A stretch of DNA of 64,000 nt, taken from NCBI RefSeq assembly GCF_026914265.1, contig NC_069136.1:34588406-34652405 (forward strand), in the 5' to 3' direction. The notes under the pieces were generated by a model. It had not been told where the DNA came from and did not search any database. It was given only the letters and a program-made list of their open reading frames with translations. Shown here in pieces: positions 23,975-35,940 of the stretch (positions are counted from its first letter, which is position 1; each line of letters opens with the position of its first letter). The translations under genes and the position numbers were made by a program. The DNA is from Mya arenaria. Its lineage: Eukaryota; Mollusca; Bivalvia; Myida; Myidae.

Positions 23975-26024
23975 ATGGGAAAAGCACAGGGTAACCGTAC
24001 TAGTAAGTATTTTATTTTACTGATGCAACTTTTGTTAGTTTAATCGAGAGCTAGTCACAGTGATCAAAGCGGTTTATGCATTTTCTGAAAACTGAAATTC
24101 GGTGGGATCCCGTTGTTTTCTGCACATATCTATTTATAGCACGAGGTTGAAACTGAGTATTGATAAATCATTTAATAATGTGAAGTTTTTTTATGAATTC
24201 ACACATGGGAGGGTTTATTTGTGGTTGTATTGGTAAAACTTTTACCAATTCAAATTCCATTCAAACAATTATTACGTTAGATATAAACACTTCTACAAGT
24301 TTGGAGCTACGATCCCAGGGTTCCAGCATTTGGCACAAGGGAGGGCGTAACCGCTACGACTTTTTTATGTTCATATTTGATGCTCCGCTCCGACTGCCTT
24401 GTATATTTTTTAACTTTATCCTTTCTATTTCTTTTGATCTAGGTCGTTCAGTACGCAAACCAAAGTCAAGATGCAAGACTGAAAAGAAAATAAGAGGTAG
24501 GAACAGAAATATTGTTTATACACTGTTTCAATGTTAGTGAGTCATATCGTTAAACAATCAAACCCAAAAGGACGGTCTAGTGATAGAAGTATCTGCCTCT
24601 CATTCTAAAGGTTCGAGCCACACCAGGGACGTTCCTTTAGCATATGAATTAAAACAGTTTACGACCGGAGATTGATTTATGTCAAATGATAGATTGGTTA
24701 AACACGATCTGAAAGTATACAAGTTTAAAACAAAGATGAAGAAAAAAGAGATAAAAAACAGCATGCATATTGTGTTAAATAGGCCAAGTTTAATTACTGT
24801 TTGAGGTTAACAATATAATGATAAAAAATACGATTTCCATGGACTAATAAATAAATAAATAAATAAATAGAAAAATAAAATAATTCGATGTTTCAGCGGT
24901 CACCACACACGGCAATTTTCACATTTTTCAGGGACTTTCCCGAAGAAATCAAGGTCCGGAGTAAGCACAAGAGATGAACTTAGACTAAAATCGAAACGGT
25001 ACATAAAAAAATGTATTTATATCTATATATTAAGATTGTGTTATAAAAGTAACTTATTATAACAAAATGCTTTCTCGCTTAAAACATATATATCGCCTAA
25101 TCGTCAATCATGCACATTTTTCTGGTAAACGAGTAATTTAATTCCTACGGAGAAGGACTCTATAAGCTATGCTTACGTTTCAAACCATTTCAATATTAAA
25201 TACAACTTGTGTGTGAGCAAACACCAGTCCTAGGCGACGCCCAATATATTTATTGCATTAAACCCTTTATAAGCGCATAAATTATTATTAAACTCATGAG
25301 ATACATAAAACTCTTTGAGACATACCGTAACAAAGTTTTTTGGTAAATCCTTATTTTTTTATTTATTTATATGTGAATATATCCTTTTTCGTGACCGTTG
25401 CCATGTTGAGAAATAGCGTTTAATCTAGTCTGATTGATGTTTTAGCTGTTTATCCACACCAAAAGGCAAATTATTTGAGAGAATTAGGCGCGGGGGTGGG
25501 AAATCCGCGTCAGAGAAAAAAGGTAGGGACAGTAAGCACCATAATTATTATTATTATAGTCAGAATACTAAGTCAAGTTGTTAACAATAGGTAAAAAAGG
25601 TTTTCTAGTGGTATAAGCTACTACCCAGGAAACGGCCCGAATCGTGGTACATACATTTCAGCATATAGATCGAACACATTCGAGCTTTAACAAGCCAGCA
25701 TTTATTCTAAAACAACAAATTAATTCCAGCATTCACATTTTCTTGAATATTCCACGTTTAAATGCTATGTATACTTTACGATATAGCGATAAAAATAATC
25801 CGCTTTTCATGGACTATGAAATAAAGCAGGTTTTAAAATAAACAATGTTTCTGTGGACATCACAAATATAATGTATGTCATTTTAAATAATTCCAGGGTC
25901 ATTCAGATTGTACGCAAACCCATATAGTGGAACGTCGGGACCACAGCCCCACCCAGCTAATGTTTTACCGGGCGGAGTTAATCGTCCTTCGACTAGTCTG
26001 CCGAAACCAAACTTACCGAAATAG
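23975..26024 (+). CDS. Small-exon gene B: 117-residue very basic protein, unknown function
   Basis: There are five exons: 23975-24002, 24443-24496, 24932-24998, 25446-25522 and 25897-26024 (28, 54, 67, 77 and 128 nt). All introns are GT-AG (donors GTAAGT, GTAGGA, GTACAT, GTAGGG; acceptors GATCTAG, TTTTCAG, GTTTTAG, TTCCAG) and all phases agree; 354 nt is 117 codons plus TAG. The product begins MGKAQGNRTSRSVRKPKSR and ends STSLPKPNLPK, homologous to the tail of gene A (LSGLPDANLRKPKR). By my count it has 31 K/R against 5 D/E, mostly before residue 75, then a P/G/S/N-rich tail. No signal peptide or known domain. GKSASEKK in exon 4 echoes EKSASERERGKK in gene A exon 2. The basic character suggests binding to nucleic acid or another polyanion; this is inference. 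Transcript support is the missing proof. Confidence 0.65.
24566..24730 (+). mobile_element. tRNA-derived SINE-like sequence in gene B intron 2
   Basis: GGTCTAGTGATAGAAGTATC (A-box-like) and GGTTCGAGCCACACC (B-box-like) lie 35 bases apart. The sequence is homologous to the copy at 9996-10165 in gene A. A shorter relative (TTTCTAGTGGTATAAGC) is at about 25600-25655 in intron 4. Confidence 0.55.
24842..24870. repeat. (AAAT)n microsatellite
   Basis: About seven AAAT/AATA tetramers within intron 2 of gene B. Confidence 0.9.
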
Positions 26025-26029
26025 TTCTT

Positions 26030-26920
26030 CGGTTTTCGGTTAAGCCGTTACACAAATTATTAATTTATCCAGAAAGAAGTTTATTATGAATGGGTAAAAG
26101 TGAAAAAAACACATCATATTTATCAGTTACTGAATTGACTTTCTGCAAAATAATTTACAATACAGGTATGTCAGACATTTGTATATACACTGTATGCGTT
26201 TATTACCATGCACGTACATATTGACATATTTCATTTCATATATTTTATGAGTATTTATCGCTGTACAATGAATAAGTCGGAAATAAACTGTATGTTATAA
26301 GGTCAATGCAATGATTTTGGTTGGTTATGTGACTGCGTCGGCCACAATGGAGATATTAGTGTGTTTTTTTGTTGTCAGGCATAATTCACGGACGTAATAC
26401 TGGTATGAGCTACCTTGGTTCATTAACGTATCGTATTGTATAACGTTGACACATGAGTCCTTCATTTAATGTCACTCCCGGAAGACGGTAGATGTGTTAG
26501 TGGTGTGTCATGAAATCGAACCTGCAAGCCCTGAGTCGAGAGACAATTGTTCTGTTACTGGACCAAGGATCCTCCAAATTGCCGCATGTGCGTTAGTTGG
26601 TTATGTATTGGTTCTTTCTAGTGTTTTGGGTTCGAAACAAGACATACAAACTTACACGGGAAAACAGAATGCTTTGTTTCGTTCGAGCAATAAATATTGT
26701 TGAACATAGCTCCCCTCATTGCTCCGGTTTGACTGATACTTTGTTGATTTATATGGAAACGCTGTCAATGCCAAACAGCATTGGACTAAATAGTAAAAAT
26801 ATGAAGTAAAGTTCAACGACATTGAAGAACCATTAACATGTACATGTGCCAAAAGATTTGTCAAAAGATAGACTGCATGGTAAAAACAGTTTACATTCTG
26901 GATAAGGATCCTTCGAACCC
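26030..26920. other. Intergenic with a minus-strand tRNA-like SINE head
   Basis: On the minus strand, 26575 to 26505 reads GGATCCTTGGTCCAGTAACA then GCAGGTTCGATTTC, resembling A and B boxes of a tRNA-derived SINE. The rest is unassigned DNA and no gene is supported. Confidence 0.4.
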
Positions 26921-26923
26921 ATT

Positions 26924-27092
26924 AAATCGAGACTGTTAATTGACCACACTGGTAAGTGCAGCACTGACCACGCCCGCAAATGTATAAAACAGCAGCCTCG
27001 GCTTGGTCGAGACTGTTCATTGTCCTTAATTGTAAGAACAGTACTGAAACAGCAGCCTCGGTTTGACCGAGACTGGTCATTGTCCACAATGG
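26924..27092. repeat. 80-bp satellite units (2-3) abutting the retroelement
   Basis: CGAGACTGTTAATTGACCAC and following sequence match the satellite at 1-1650. A shortened second unit and part of a third follow, with the last running directly into retroelement coding sequence near 27090. Confidence 0.85.
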
Positions 27093-29881
27093 TACTAGTG
27101 CGGTTAGTCGCCATATAAACCCAGAGCTTTTCAAGTATATATGTTGTTTTGAAGATCAGTCAGTTGCTAAAGGAATGTTCTTTAAGGGAGATTACTTGTT
27201 TGCATTTGATATTCGCAGTGCTTATCACCATATCATGATTTTTCATGAACATAGAACTTTTCTAGGATTCTGTTGGAACGGAAAATACTACGTCTATAAC
27301 GTGCTTGCTTACGTGATATCAACTGCAGGATTCATATTTACTAAAGTACTGAGAGTTCTGATTACAAAATGGAGAAGTTTAGACCATAAAATTGTTTTAT
27401 TTCTTGATGTCGGTCTAGGTGGTGCAACAACTTACGAGGATGCGGTTTCTGCATCAAACTTCTTTCATAGAGATCTAGTAAGTTTTGGGTTTTTGATTGC
27501 GGAGGAAAAATGTCATTGGGAGCCGTGTCAGTCTATTACGTGGCTTGGTTACGTTTGGAACACGTTAGAAGGTACGTGTGTTGTAAGCATTGAGCGTGTT
27601 GAGAGCATTCTGGATCTTTTGAGTGATTTGATTGCAAAAATCGCAAGTGGCAAGACAACTTTTCCAGTACGTTTAATCGCACGTCTTATTGGTCAGTTGA
27701 TATCAATGCAAAGTGCTGTTGGGCCTCTTGTGCGTCTAAGGTCAAGGTCACTGTATCAATGTGTGCTAAGTCGTGCTAGTTAGAACGCTCCTGTCATGGT
27801 GAGTAGTGTTGTTTTTGACGAAATGTTGTTTTGGCAGTCAAATATAAAGAGATTAAATTGTGGCAAGTTAGAGCCCGATAACACGATCGAGGTGCCTGTT
27901 GTAAGCGATCAAGCAGTCGTCTTTTGTGACGCCAGTGGAGCTGGGTTTGGTGGTTATGTTAAAGGCATTGACGACAGCGTCGTGGTAGGTTGTTGGTCTG
28001 AAACTGAGAGTGGTTTAAGCTCGACTTGGAGAGAGCTTGAGGCTGTATATAGAGTTTTACATAGCTCAGTTGGCTGCCTGGAAGGGCGTGAGATCATTGT
28101 TAATTCAGACAATAAAAATGTGCCTAGCATTTTGAAGGTTGGCAGTAAAAAGCCTTATTTGCATGATATTGCCTTGAATGTTGACAATGTTTGTAACACG
28201 CACAATATTACACTCGTCCCAAAGTGGGTACCTCGGGAAAACAATACTGAAGCTGATTTTCCGAGTAGGTGTACGGATAGTGATGACTGGTCTATTAAGC
28301 AATTTGTTTTTAATGACTTAGAACGTGTATGGGGACCGCATACATGTGATCGTTTTGCATGCAGCTACAATGCTAAATGTGCCAATTTTAATTCAAAGTA
28401 CTGGTGTCCGGGTACTACGTCTGTTGACGCTTTCAGTGTACAATGGTCGGGAGAGAACAATTGGCTAGTTCCTACACCGAGATTGATCAATGACTGCATT
28501 ATTAAGATAAAGAAAGAACAGTGTAAAGCAACATTGTTAGTTCCTATGTGGAAATCTGCTCCGTTTTGGCCAATATGTTTTCAGAGTGACGGCGAAAAGG
28601 CCGGTTTTGTACATGATTGTATTGTTTTTCAGCCTCGTCGTCTCACAAGGCGGGGACGCGGAAGGAACGGGATTTTTGACGGCAGGCCGCTTAAATTTGG
28701 ATTTGTGGCTTTGAGATTTATGTAACTCATGTAGGTTTATGTTTCGCAGGCCTAAACCTGAGAGAGGGTATTCAGAACGAGTTAGGCACCAGTGGATTGG
28801 ATGGTGACGTATTCGGTGATCTGTCGGACAAGATGGCGAACTTTTTAGCGGGTTCAAGGAGTGACAATACGAACATCAAGTATATGAGTTATTTTAATAA
28901 GTGGAAGCATTTCATTACATCAAAGGGAGGTAACGCAATTCCAGCTTCACCAATTCACGTTGCCTTATATTTGACTGAATTAATCGACAGACGCATTTCT
29001 AGTTCTGTGATAAGTGCAACTGTGTACAACATTAAATGGGCACATTCACTCAGGAGTTTACCGGATCCTACTGCTAACTCATTTGTGACAAACCTGCTCG
29101 AAACTGCAAAAAGAACTCTTTCAAAACCGACACAACGCAAGGATCCCATTTAACTGACACGTTAATAAGTTTGTGTAACAATTATTCGAGCACTACAGAT
29201 GTTTACATTCTACGTGATTTATGTATAATTGTTTTAGCGTTTAATGGATTCTTGCGTTTTGATGAATTGATTCATTTGCATTGTAACGATATAAAGTTTT
29301 ACGATGATTACTTCACGATAGCTATAAGGGGAAGCAAGACTGACCAGTATCGCAGGGTTGATAAAGTAGATATTGCTATGGGTGCTACAGCGGCTTGTCC
29401 ATACACTTTGTTACAAAGGCATTTTAGCGCGGCAAATTTGTTTAGTCTGTGAAATAGTTTTCTTTTTCGGTCTATCAATAGATCGAAAGATAAATGCAAA
29501 CTCATTTCAAAGAATAAGCCACTGAGATACACGAGAACTCGTGAGTGTCTTTTGGCTAGATTGAGAGAAGTGGTTGGGGATTCGAACATAGGTTTGCACT
29601 CTTTGCGTGCAGGTGGCGCCACGTGCGCGGCGAATGCCGGTGTTAATGATCGTTGTTGGAAACGTCATGGTCGCTGGAAGAGCGAAAATAGTAAGGACAG
29701 ATATGTCTGTGACTCCTTGGAGAGGAGGTTGCAAGTGTCTAAATCTTTAGCTTTGTAGTTTTTTTAAAGATTACTTTAAGAGTAATGATTAGAAATTCGT
29801 CATTTTTTTTTGCAAAACATATTATCTTTTTGATAAGCTATTGTTTTCATCTCATTTTTCAAGCCCGCTCTTTTTGTATTC

Positions 29882-29951
29882 TAAACAACTCGTCTGTTAT
29901 TACACATTTGTGTTGTTGTTTTTATGGTAAAAACGAAGTATAGCAAAGACT
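29882..29951 (+). repeat. Retroelement split direct repeat, B1
   Basis: It begins TAAACAACTCGTCTG and ends TAGCAAAGACT. It is repeated 514 bp downstream with about two mismatches. Confidence 0.9.
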
Positions 29952-30395
29952 ATTCATTTCACGCGTTTCGTTAGTATAGCGTGAAATATTTGTCTTGGCA
30001 AAATGATAGTATTTTAATACAGTAGTGGTCAGTCTTGCACAAGGATTTCGTGCTATAATGGTATATTAGCGTGTAGAGTCATTCTACCGGTCGACTTCAC
30101 TCAGTTCACTTCGTAACCTAAATTTTCACTTCAATATTTTTAGTGATTTTGTTTCACTGTTTTATATCCATATTTGAAACCAGACAAATGAATGAGGTTC
30201 GACATTCATACTTTGTGGATCGACACTTGGCAAACGAACACAGGTTTCCAGAGTTAACACGTCTCTGGTTTTGCCTGGCCGGTCGGTTGCACTGCATAGG
30301 ACTTTATTAGCCAGTGAATTTCATTGTGTTGTGCTCTACATAAATACATGTGCTCGTTTTATACTTACTTAACCTGGCTGCACGTCATCATCTAA

Positions 30396-30465
30396 TAAAC
30401 AACTCGTCTGGTATTGCACATTTGTGTTGTTGTTTTTATGGTAAAAACGAAGTATAGCAAAGACT
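30396..30465 (+). repeat. Retroelement split direct repeat, B2 (probable right end)
   Basis: This is the second copy of the 70-bp repeat. Homology to B1 stops after AAAGACT, the likely right boundary of the element. The segment between the repeats (29952-30395) would correspond to A2. Confidence 0.85.
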
Positions 30466-30652
30466 GGCGTTTTTCTATACTAGCCGAAATAAAAAACAGT
30501 TCATAAAATAATAACTGGTTATAATGGTTTACACAAATTTCATAAGAAATTAAACCACCATTTAAAATACATATCACTACTCATGTGAGTTAAAGTATTA
30601 TGTCCAATTAATCTATCACTCACTGTCGCTATACACTCTGATTTGAATAAGC

Positions 30653-30826
30653 CTGAACCCCGTTTCAATAATATACCTTGTCGTACACCTTGCTAAGTTT
30701 AAGGGCGTCAAGTTACGGGCAGAATGTCCTAAGGACATTTTATCGCCACACATTAAGCAGAAAACGGTGTTGCGCCTGGAAAGTAACGACCATAAGTCTT
30801 ACAATCTGTATTGAAACGGGGCTCAG
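30653..30826. mobile_element. MITE with inverted ends CTGAACCCCGTTTCAATA
   Basis: The left end CTGAACCCCGTTTCAATA and right end TATTGAAACGGGGCTCAG are inverted repeats of about 18 bp with one mismatch, enclosing 174 bp. No coding capacity. The target duplication was not resolved, so the superfamily is unknown. Confidence 0.7.
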
Positions 30827-30957
30827 CACAGTTACATTACTGTACTAGTATCATTTAAGGTGAAGCTAAGTTATATTTTAATGATACCGAAAAACCTGCG
30901 GCCAGTTTCATGAAAGAACTAGAACACCAGAAATAGTTTCCCGCCTAAAATCCTGTA

Positions 30958-31330
30958 AAACAGGAGTCCACTAGGGTTTAAACTAGTTTATTGACATCCG
31001 ACCTCACACGTGTCCCAACATTGGGGTTACCGCCTTCAAACAGACGGTAAAACAGGAGTCCACTAGGGTTTAAACTAGTTTATTTGCATCCGACCTCACA
31101 TTTGTCCCAACATTGGGGTTACCGCCTTCAAACAGACAGTAAAACAGGAGTCCACTAGGGTTTAAACTAGTTTATTGGCATCCGACCTCACACTTGTCCC
31201 AACATTGGGGTTACCGCCTTCAAACAGACAGTAAAACAGGAGTCCACTAGGGTTTAAACTAGTTTATTGGCATCCGACCTCACACTTGTCCCAACATTGG
31301 GGTTACCGTTTTGGAACAGTCAGTGAAACA
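30958..31330. repeat. 92-bp tandem repeat, 4 units plus a decayed fifth
   Basis: CAGGAGTCCACTAGGGTTTA begins at 30961, 31053, 31145 and 31237, exactly 92 bp apart, with nearly identical units. A diverged copy (AAGTCCTCTTGGGTTCAAGC) follows to about 31375. Confidence 0.95.
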
Positions 31331-31846
31331 AAGTCCTCTTGGGTTCAAGCCAGTTTATGCTACCAAACCTTACAGAGCATATTGCTTTATTTCGTACAAA
31401 TTAAAGAACATACTGTGAACAAAAAGAATGACATACTTTTGTTCTAAATTGTTAATGCAGCTACAGCATAGGAAATAGAACGCAAATAGGAAAACACCTT
31501 TATTTCCAAGCAACGACGTTTCTACGGAAGATCACGACCAGAGACTTACCAAAACAGTCGAACGAGTTTCTGAAGTTCGCCGGTGTTTGCTTCCATGTTG
31601 GTTCAAGTAAACGTATTAAGACAACTATCAGCTGATATGTTTATGTGAAATAGAGGTTCTAACAGCCAATAATGTCTGTTCCTGAATAATAGCCAGGGAT
31701 GTGTGAGTTGTAAGGGAATTCATGCCCAAAGCAGGGTTACGTAAGGGACTTAAACTCTTTTTGAAATTATGTTCAAAGGCATTAATATTCATTTCAAGGT
31801 TCTTACTACAATTTTCATTGCAAATCTCCGAGCAAAAAAACACTCT

Positions 31847-32101
31847 TCACAACTGTACAATAGTCTTAAAGTTTTCAATCCGGATTTCAACATTAATCTT
31901 GAACATTAGAACTCCTCCTGTAACTTTAATAATGACCACAAAGGTTACTTGGTAAATAACTCTACCGTTTCGGTTTAAGACAGCACCGGCTGCAACATAT
32001 TGGCGGACCTTGGTGTTCACGACATCGATATGGTTGTCTGGCTCATACGTGCATAGAGGCCAGTGTCCATTTACATAACGATTCATGTGCACGACGAGCA
32101 A
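31847..32101 (-). other. Unrecognised minus-strand open frame
   Basis: The 84-residue frame (with YVNGHWPLCTYEPDNHIDVV, then VRQYVAAGAVLNRNGR) has a balanced, protein-like composition unlike the satellite frames around it, and a strand-like hydrophobic C-terminal half. It ends next to the 79-bp array. I do not recognise it. It could be a single exon, a decayed transposon piece or chance. Confidence 0.25.
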
Positions 32102-32109
32102 TTACAAGT

Positions 32110-33115
32110 ATACATATTCCATAAATGTAAAATACACCTGTAATAAAACGTATTGATACAACGCCAATTCCAGCACTTACTAATATGTTTAATCATTCCA
32201 TTAAAGTAAAATACACCTGTAATAAAACGTATTGATACAACGCCAATTCCCGCACTTACTTATATGCTAATTATTCCATAAAAGTCAAATACACCTGTAA
32301 TAAAACGTATTGATACAACGCCAATTCCAGCACTTACTAATATGTTAATTATTCCATAAAAGTCAAATACACCTGTAATAAAACGTATTGATACAACGCC
32401 AATTCCAGCACTTACTAATATGTTAATTATTCCATAAAAGTCAAATACACATGTAATAAAACGTATTGATACAACGCCAATTCCAGCACTTACTAATATG
32501 TTTAATTATTCCATAAAAGTCAAATACACCTGTAATAAAACATATTGATAAAACGCCAATTCCAGCACTTACTAATATGTTACTTATTCCATAAAAGTCA
32601 AATACACCTGTAATAAAACGTATTGATACAACGCCAATTCCAGCACTTACTAATATGTTTAATTATTCCATAAATGTAAAATACACCTGTAATAAAACGT
32701 ATTGATACAATGCCAGTTCCAGCACTCACTAATATGTTTAAATATTCCATAAAGAAAAAATACACCTGTAATAAAACGTATTGATACAGCGCCAATTCCA
32801 GCACTGACTAATATGTTTAAATATTCCATAAAGGTAAAATACACCTGTAATAAAACGTATTGATACAACGCCAATTCCAGCACTTACTAATATGTTTAAT
32901 TATTCCATAAAAGTCAAATACACCTGTAATAAAACGTATTGATACAACGCCGATTCCAGCACTTACTAATATGTTTAAATATTCCATAAAAGTAAAATAC
33001 ACCTGTGATAAAACGTATTGATACAACGCCAATTCCAGCACTTACTAATATGTTTAAATATTCTATAAAAGTAAAATACACCTGTGATAAAACGTATTGA
33101 TACAACACATATTCC
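32110..33115. repeat. 79-bp tandem repeat, about 12-13 units
   Basis: ATTCCATAAAAGT...AATACACCTGTAATAAAACG...CCAATTCCAGCACTTACTAA recurs at 78-79 bp steps. The overlapping minus-strand frames (LELALYQYVLLQVYFTFMEY type) are repeat artefacts. Confidence 0.95.
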
Positions 33116-33507
33116 AGAAAGCAAGCAAAGTGACCTTTGCACATAATTACTTTCCCTTTTCAAGGTAAAACATAAAAGCGAAATAAAGATGTCTACTCAT
33201 TTTATGTCAGCAATGCGGACAGCCTGACTCGATGCCGGGCCTCATCAAGTACCTGAATATACGTGTTCCGAGAGAGCGTTTACGGCTATGACATACGCCT
33301 TGAGGCTCCAATTCTTTTGTAAATGAAATTCATTATTTCTCCAGTGAAAATTCAGTAGTATTTCTATGTATATCACGTATATGTAAAAGATGAAGTTGAG
33401 TTCAAAAATCGTTCGCGAAATTTCACTTCAAACTTGCTGATACTTGCATAAATCACTTTTCTGGTTATGCGTACAAATGGCGTTTCGCAACCTATCTACT
33501 CTTAGCG

Positions 33508-33800
33508 GATCCGTGGTCTAGTGGTAACGCACTTGACTGTAAATCCAGGGATCGCAGGTTAGATTCCCCGCCGCACCTAGTCCATCGCCTTAACCACTCG
33601 CACCACTAAACAAATACTAATCGTCTTTCGGGAGGTAAGTGACAGTGCTATACACTGGTGCAAGTCAATGAACCAGGGTAGCTCTAACCAGGGCAACAGT
33701 CTGTCTGTGCACAATGCTCTTAAAACATAAAATGACTAACAATCTTATCGGAGCACTCGCCGAATGTGCAGAGCCCGAGTGCGAGTATAAATAAGCTTAC
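33508..33800 (+). mobile_element. tRNA-derived SINE
   Basis: The head GTGGTCTAGTGGTAACGCAC (A box) and GCAGGTTAGATTCC (B box) form a decayed tRNA whose acceptor stem no longer pairs fully. The body contains ACACTGGTGCAAGTC and AACCAGGGTAGCTC, recalling a conserved central SINE domain (from memory). The tail GCACTCGCCGA...GAGTGCGAGTATAAATAA is shared with 13445-13520 in inverse orientation. Confidence 0.7.
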
Positions 33801-34101
33801 ACACCACCACCATCTACTCGTTAAACCCTTCAGCACATTCTTTGTAGAACATCGATTGTTATGAAGTATGGATAAATCGTTTAAGCGAGTGACTTACGTA
33901 ATACTAGTATAAACATATGGCCATTAAACTGTGAACTTAAACGTAAAACTAATGCTGTCGATACAGCTTGGATATTTTGAAACTCAACTATCTGATCTGA
34001 TATATTACCAAAAGAGTCCATGCTCTTGTACACGCATTATACGATACAAGGTGTATGTCATCGTTATCAAAATAATTGTATTTGGTAATGGATAAGCAGT
34101 T

Positions 34102-34350
34102 ATCGTGGCTAAGTGGTTAAGGCGATAAACTAGAATTTCATCTTAAACCCGCGCAGGTTCAAATCCTGCTGACAACGCGTATTATTTTGTTTAAGTGAAT
34201 TACCTGTTCCGAATTTCAGTCATTTGGCACAGGTGGTATGGCATTGGCAGAGATCCCCCGGGTGAGACCTACAGTTATACACGGTCAGAACGGTGGTTCC
34301 ACTGATCGTCTGTTTAATTCATTTCCGTTCCAGACCATTTCATTGACTGT
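34102..34350 (+). mobile_element. tRNA-Ser-like SINE, copy 1
   Basis: The head ATCGTGGCTAAGTGGTTAAG and CGCGCAGGTTCAAATCCTGC look like a tRNA-Ser head with A and B boxes. The body shares GGTATGGCA...CAGAGA...CCCCGGG, GTGGTTCCACT and CCATTTCATTGACTG with the copy at 43687-43970. Confidence 0.8.
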
Positions 34351-34359
34351 ATGGCTGGT

Positions 34360-34990
34360 AATAGCTTTTAAAACAGGGGCAGAACAGATATTACGTTAGA
34401 GGAAAACGCTCTGGGCAAAAATTTAAAACATGCACCTTCCCGCCACGAACCTTACAATTACAAGTTAATCTCTAAACGTGTTATTGGTGTTTGGGACTTT
34501 TCCTAAAAAATCGTTTTAGGAAATGATACCTTCAAGAAATATGTATATTTTTATATTATATCTATATAAAAAGTATGGTGGAAGCGGTTGGAAGAGGGTG
34601 GGAAGCCGGATGCGCCCCAACCGAATTCCACAAGTTTAGAGGACAGTTTTGTTTAGAATGTCCCTTGGTAAACCTCGTTTCCGCAAAACACCTTACGCTC
34701 GGGTCGGGATGAACCTATCTTGCACTCTCGGCCATGGAAGATACTTATAATCTCAATACTAGGACACAAATCTTGATCATTTACATGTTTTTATTTTTAT
34801 AACTTTAATTGTAAATAAAGCAAATAAAACTCTCAATTTTCATAAAAGAACCCACATGCCTTTCACGACCAATTACGTAAACAAGAGTGACAATTATTCA
34901 AACAAGCATCCTTTTAAAACTAGAGTAATAAATAATAATAGTTCGTACATGAACATCATTAAAACATAACTTGCGGAAAATTTACAGCAG
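34360..34990. other. 3' flank of TRIM-like gene 2; no gene seen
   Basis: From about 34830 the sequence aligns with the flanks beyond the minisatellites of the other TRIM-like loci (AATTACGTAAACAAGAGTGAC, AACAAGCATCC). No 28-bp repeat units are found here. Confidence 0.5.
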
Positions 34991-34994
34991 TAGA

Positions 34995-35300
34995 AACCAA
35001 GAGTAAAATTAGGAGCTTTTCAGGGGTATAATCAGGAGCTTACCATGAGTAAAATCAGGAGCCTGCCAGGAATAAAATCAGGAGCTTAACAAGAGTGCAA
35101 TCAGGAGTTCATCAGGAGTAAATTCAGGGGATTAACAGGAGTAAAATCAGGAGCTTATCAGGAGAGAAATCAGAAACTTATCAGGAGTACAATTAGAAGC
35201 TTAACAGCAGCAAAATCAGGAGCTTATCAGATGTAAAATCAGGAGCTTATCAGATATAAAATCAGGAACATGTCATGAGTAAAATCAGGAGCTAATGGTT
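34995..35300. repeat. 23-bp minisatellite, about 13 units
   Basis: AGGAGTAAAATCAGGAGCTT plus ATC/AAC units, degenerate at the ends. It sits about 650 bp beyond the stop codon of the gene at 35941-37662, the same position as in the other TRIM-like loci. Confidence 0.9.
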
Positions 35301-35940
35301 TAAAAGTCTGTAATCTATACATGTATTGGATACTGCACTGAGCAAATGTCTTATAATAATATAAAAGATGTTCCTCGACATGACATTTTTAATTTTAACA
35401 TAATAACCTGAAATTCAGCTGTAAGAAATGCACACACTACCATGGTGATTGAAATAATACATGAACGCGAAGCGCGAGATTAATATAATTTAATTAGCAA
35501 CATCAGCATCCTGAACGACTCGCACCTTAAAACTGATACTATATGTACACATGCAATACAATAATATATCGCAGTTGAAAAATATTTATTTCTATTGAGG
35601 ACATGTATTTTGTTTGTTAAAGTTTCTCTTACGCTTCAGTAAATATACTATTCTGGATGGTGTTTCATAAAGAATCTTAGGAATTATGTTCGTACCTAAG
35701 AATGATTTTCTGTCCTAAGGGATGTTTCATTTTTCAATCAATTATATTTAGAAACATGTTTTTCTTATAAACATATCAATACAATACAAAAAATAGTCGT
35801 TGTTTTAAAAATGCATTCTATAAATACAAGAATCTTATTTACAAACTATTTACAAATAATGTTTAAAGAATTCTTATTTTTACTTTTAAAATATATATTA
35901 CTAAACACTTTTATTTATTTTTATCTTGCCAAATACACTT

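Larger units (their letters stand above)
27090..30465 (+). mobile_element. Decayed tyrosine-recombinase retroelement (DIRS/Ngaro/PAT type)
   Basis: This is a fossil retroelement. Its parts in order are reverse transcriptase (about 27100-27780; FAFDIRSAYHHIMI), RNase H (about 27890-28270; VVFCDASGAGFGGYV) and a tyrosine recombinase (about 28800-29758; GLHSLRAGGATCAANAG, then HGRW). An RT-RNase H followed by a tyrosine recombinase in place of an integrase defines this order. At the 3' end a 70-bp direct repeat occurs at 29882-29951 and 30396-30465, fitting the B1-A2-B2 split repeats of Ngaro/PAT-like elements. The 5' end with the A1 repeat is missing and replaced by satellite. The coding region is broken, with about five interruptions. 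The two B repeats differ at about 2 of 70 sites, suggesting a fairly young insertion. Confidence 0.88.

Noticed and set aside
28105-29734. Minus-strand frames within the retroelement
   Set aside because: They are antisense to the reverse transcriptase, RNase H and recombinase regions.
32598-33163. Overlapping minus-strand frames with hydrophobic, membrane-like text
   Set aside because: They arise from the 79-bp tandem repeat; the apparent hydrophobic helices are translated AT-rich repeat.
33508-33585. Possible functional tRNA gene
   Set aside because: A and B boxes are present but the acceptor stem mispairs and a SINE body follows, so it is a SINE head.
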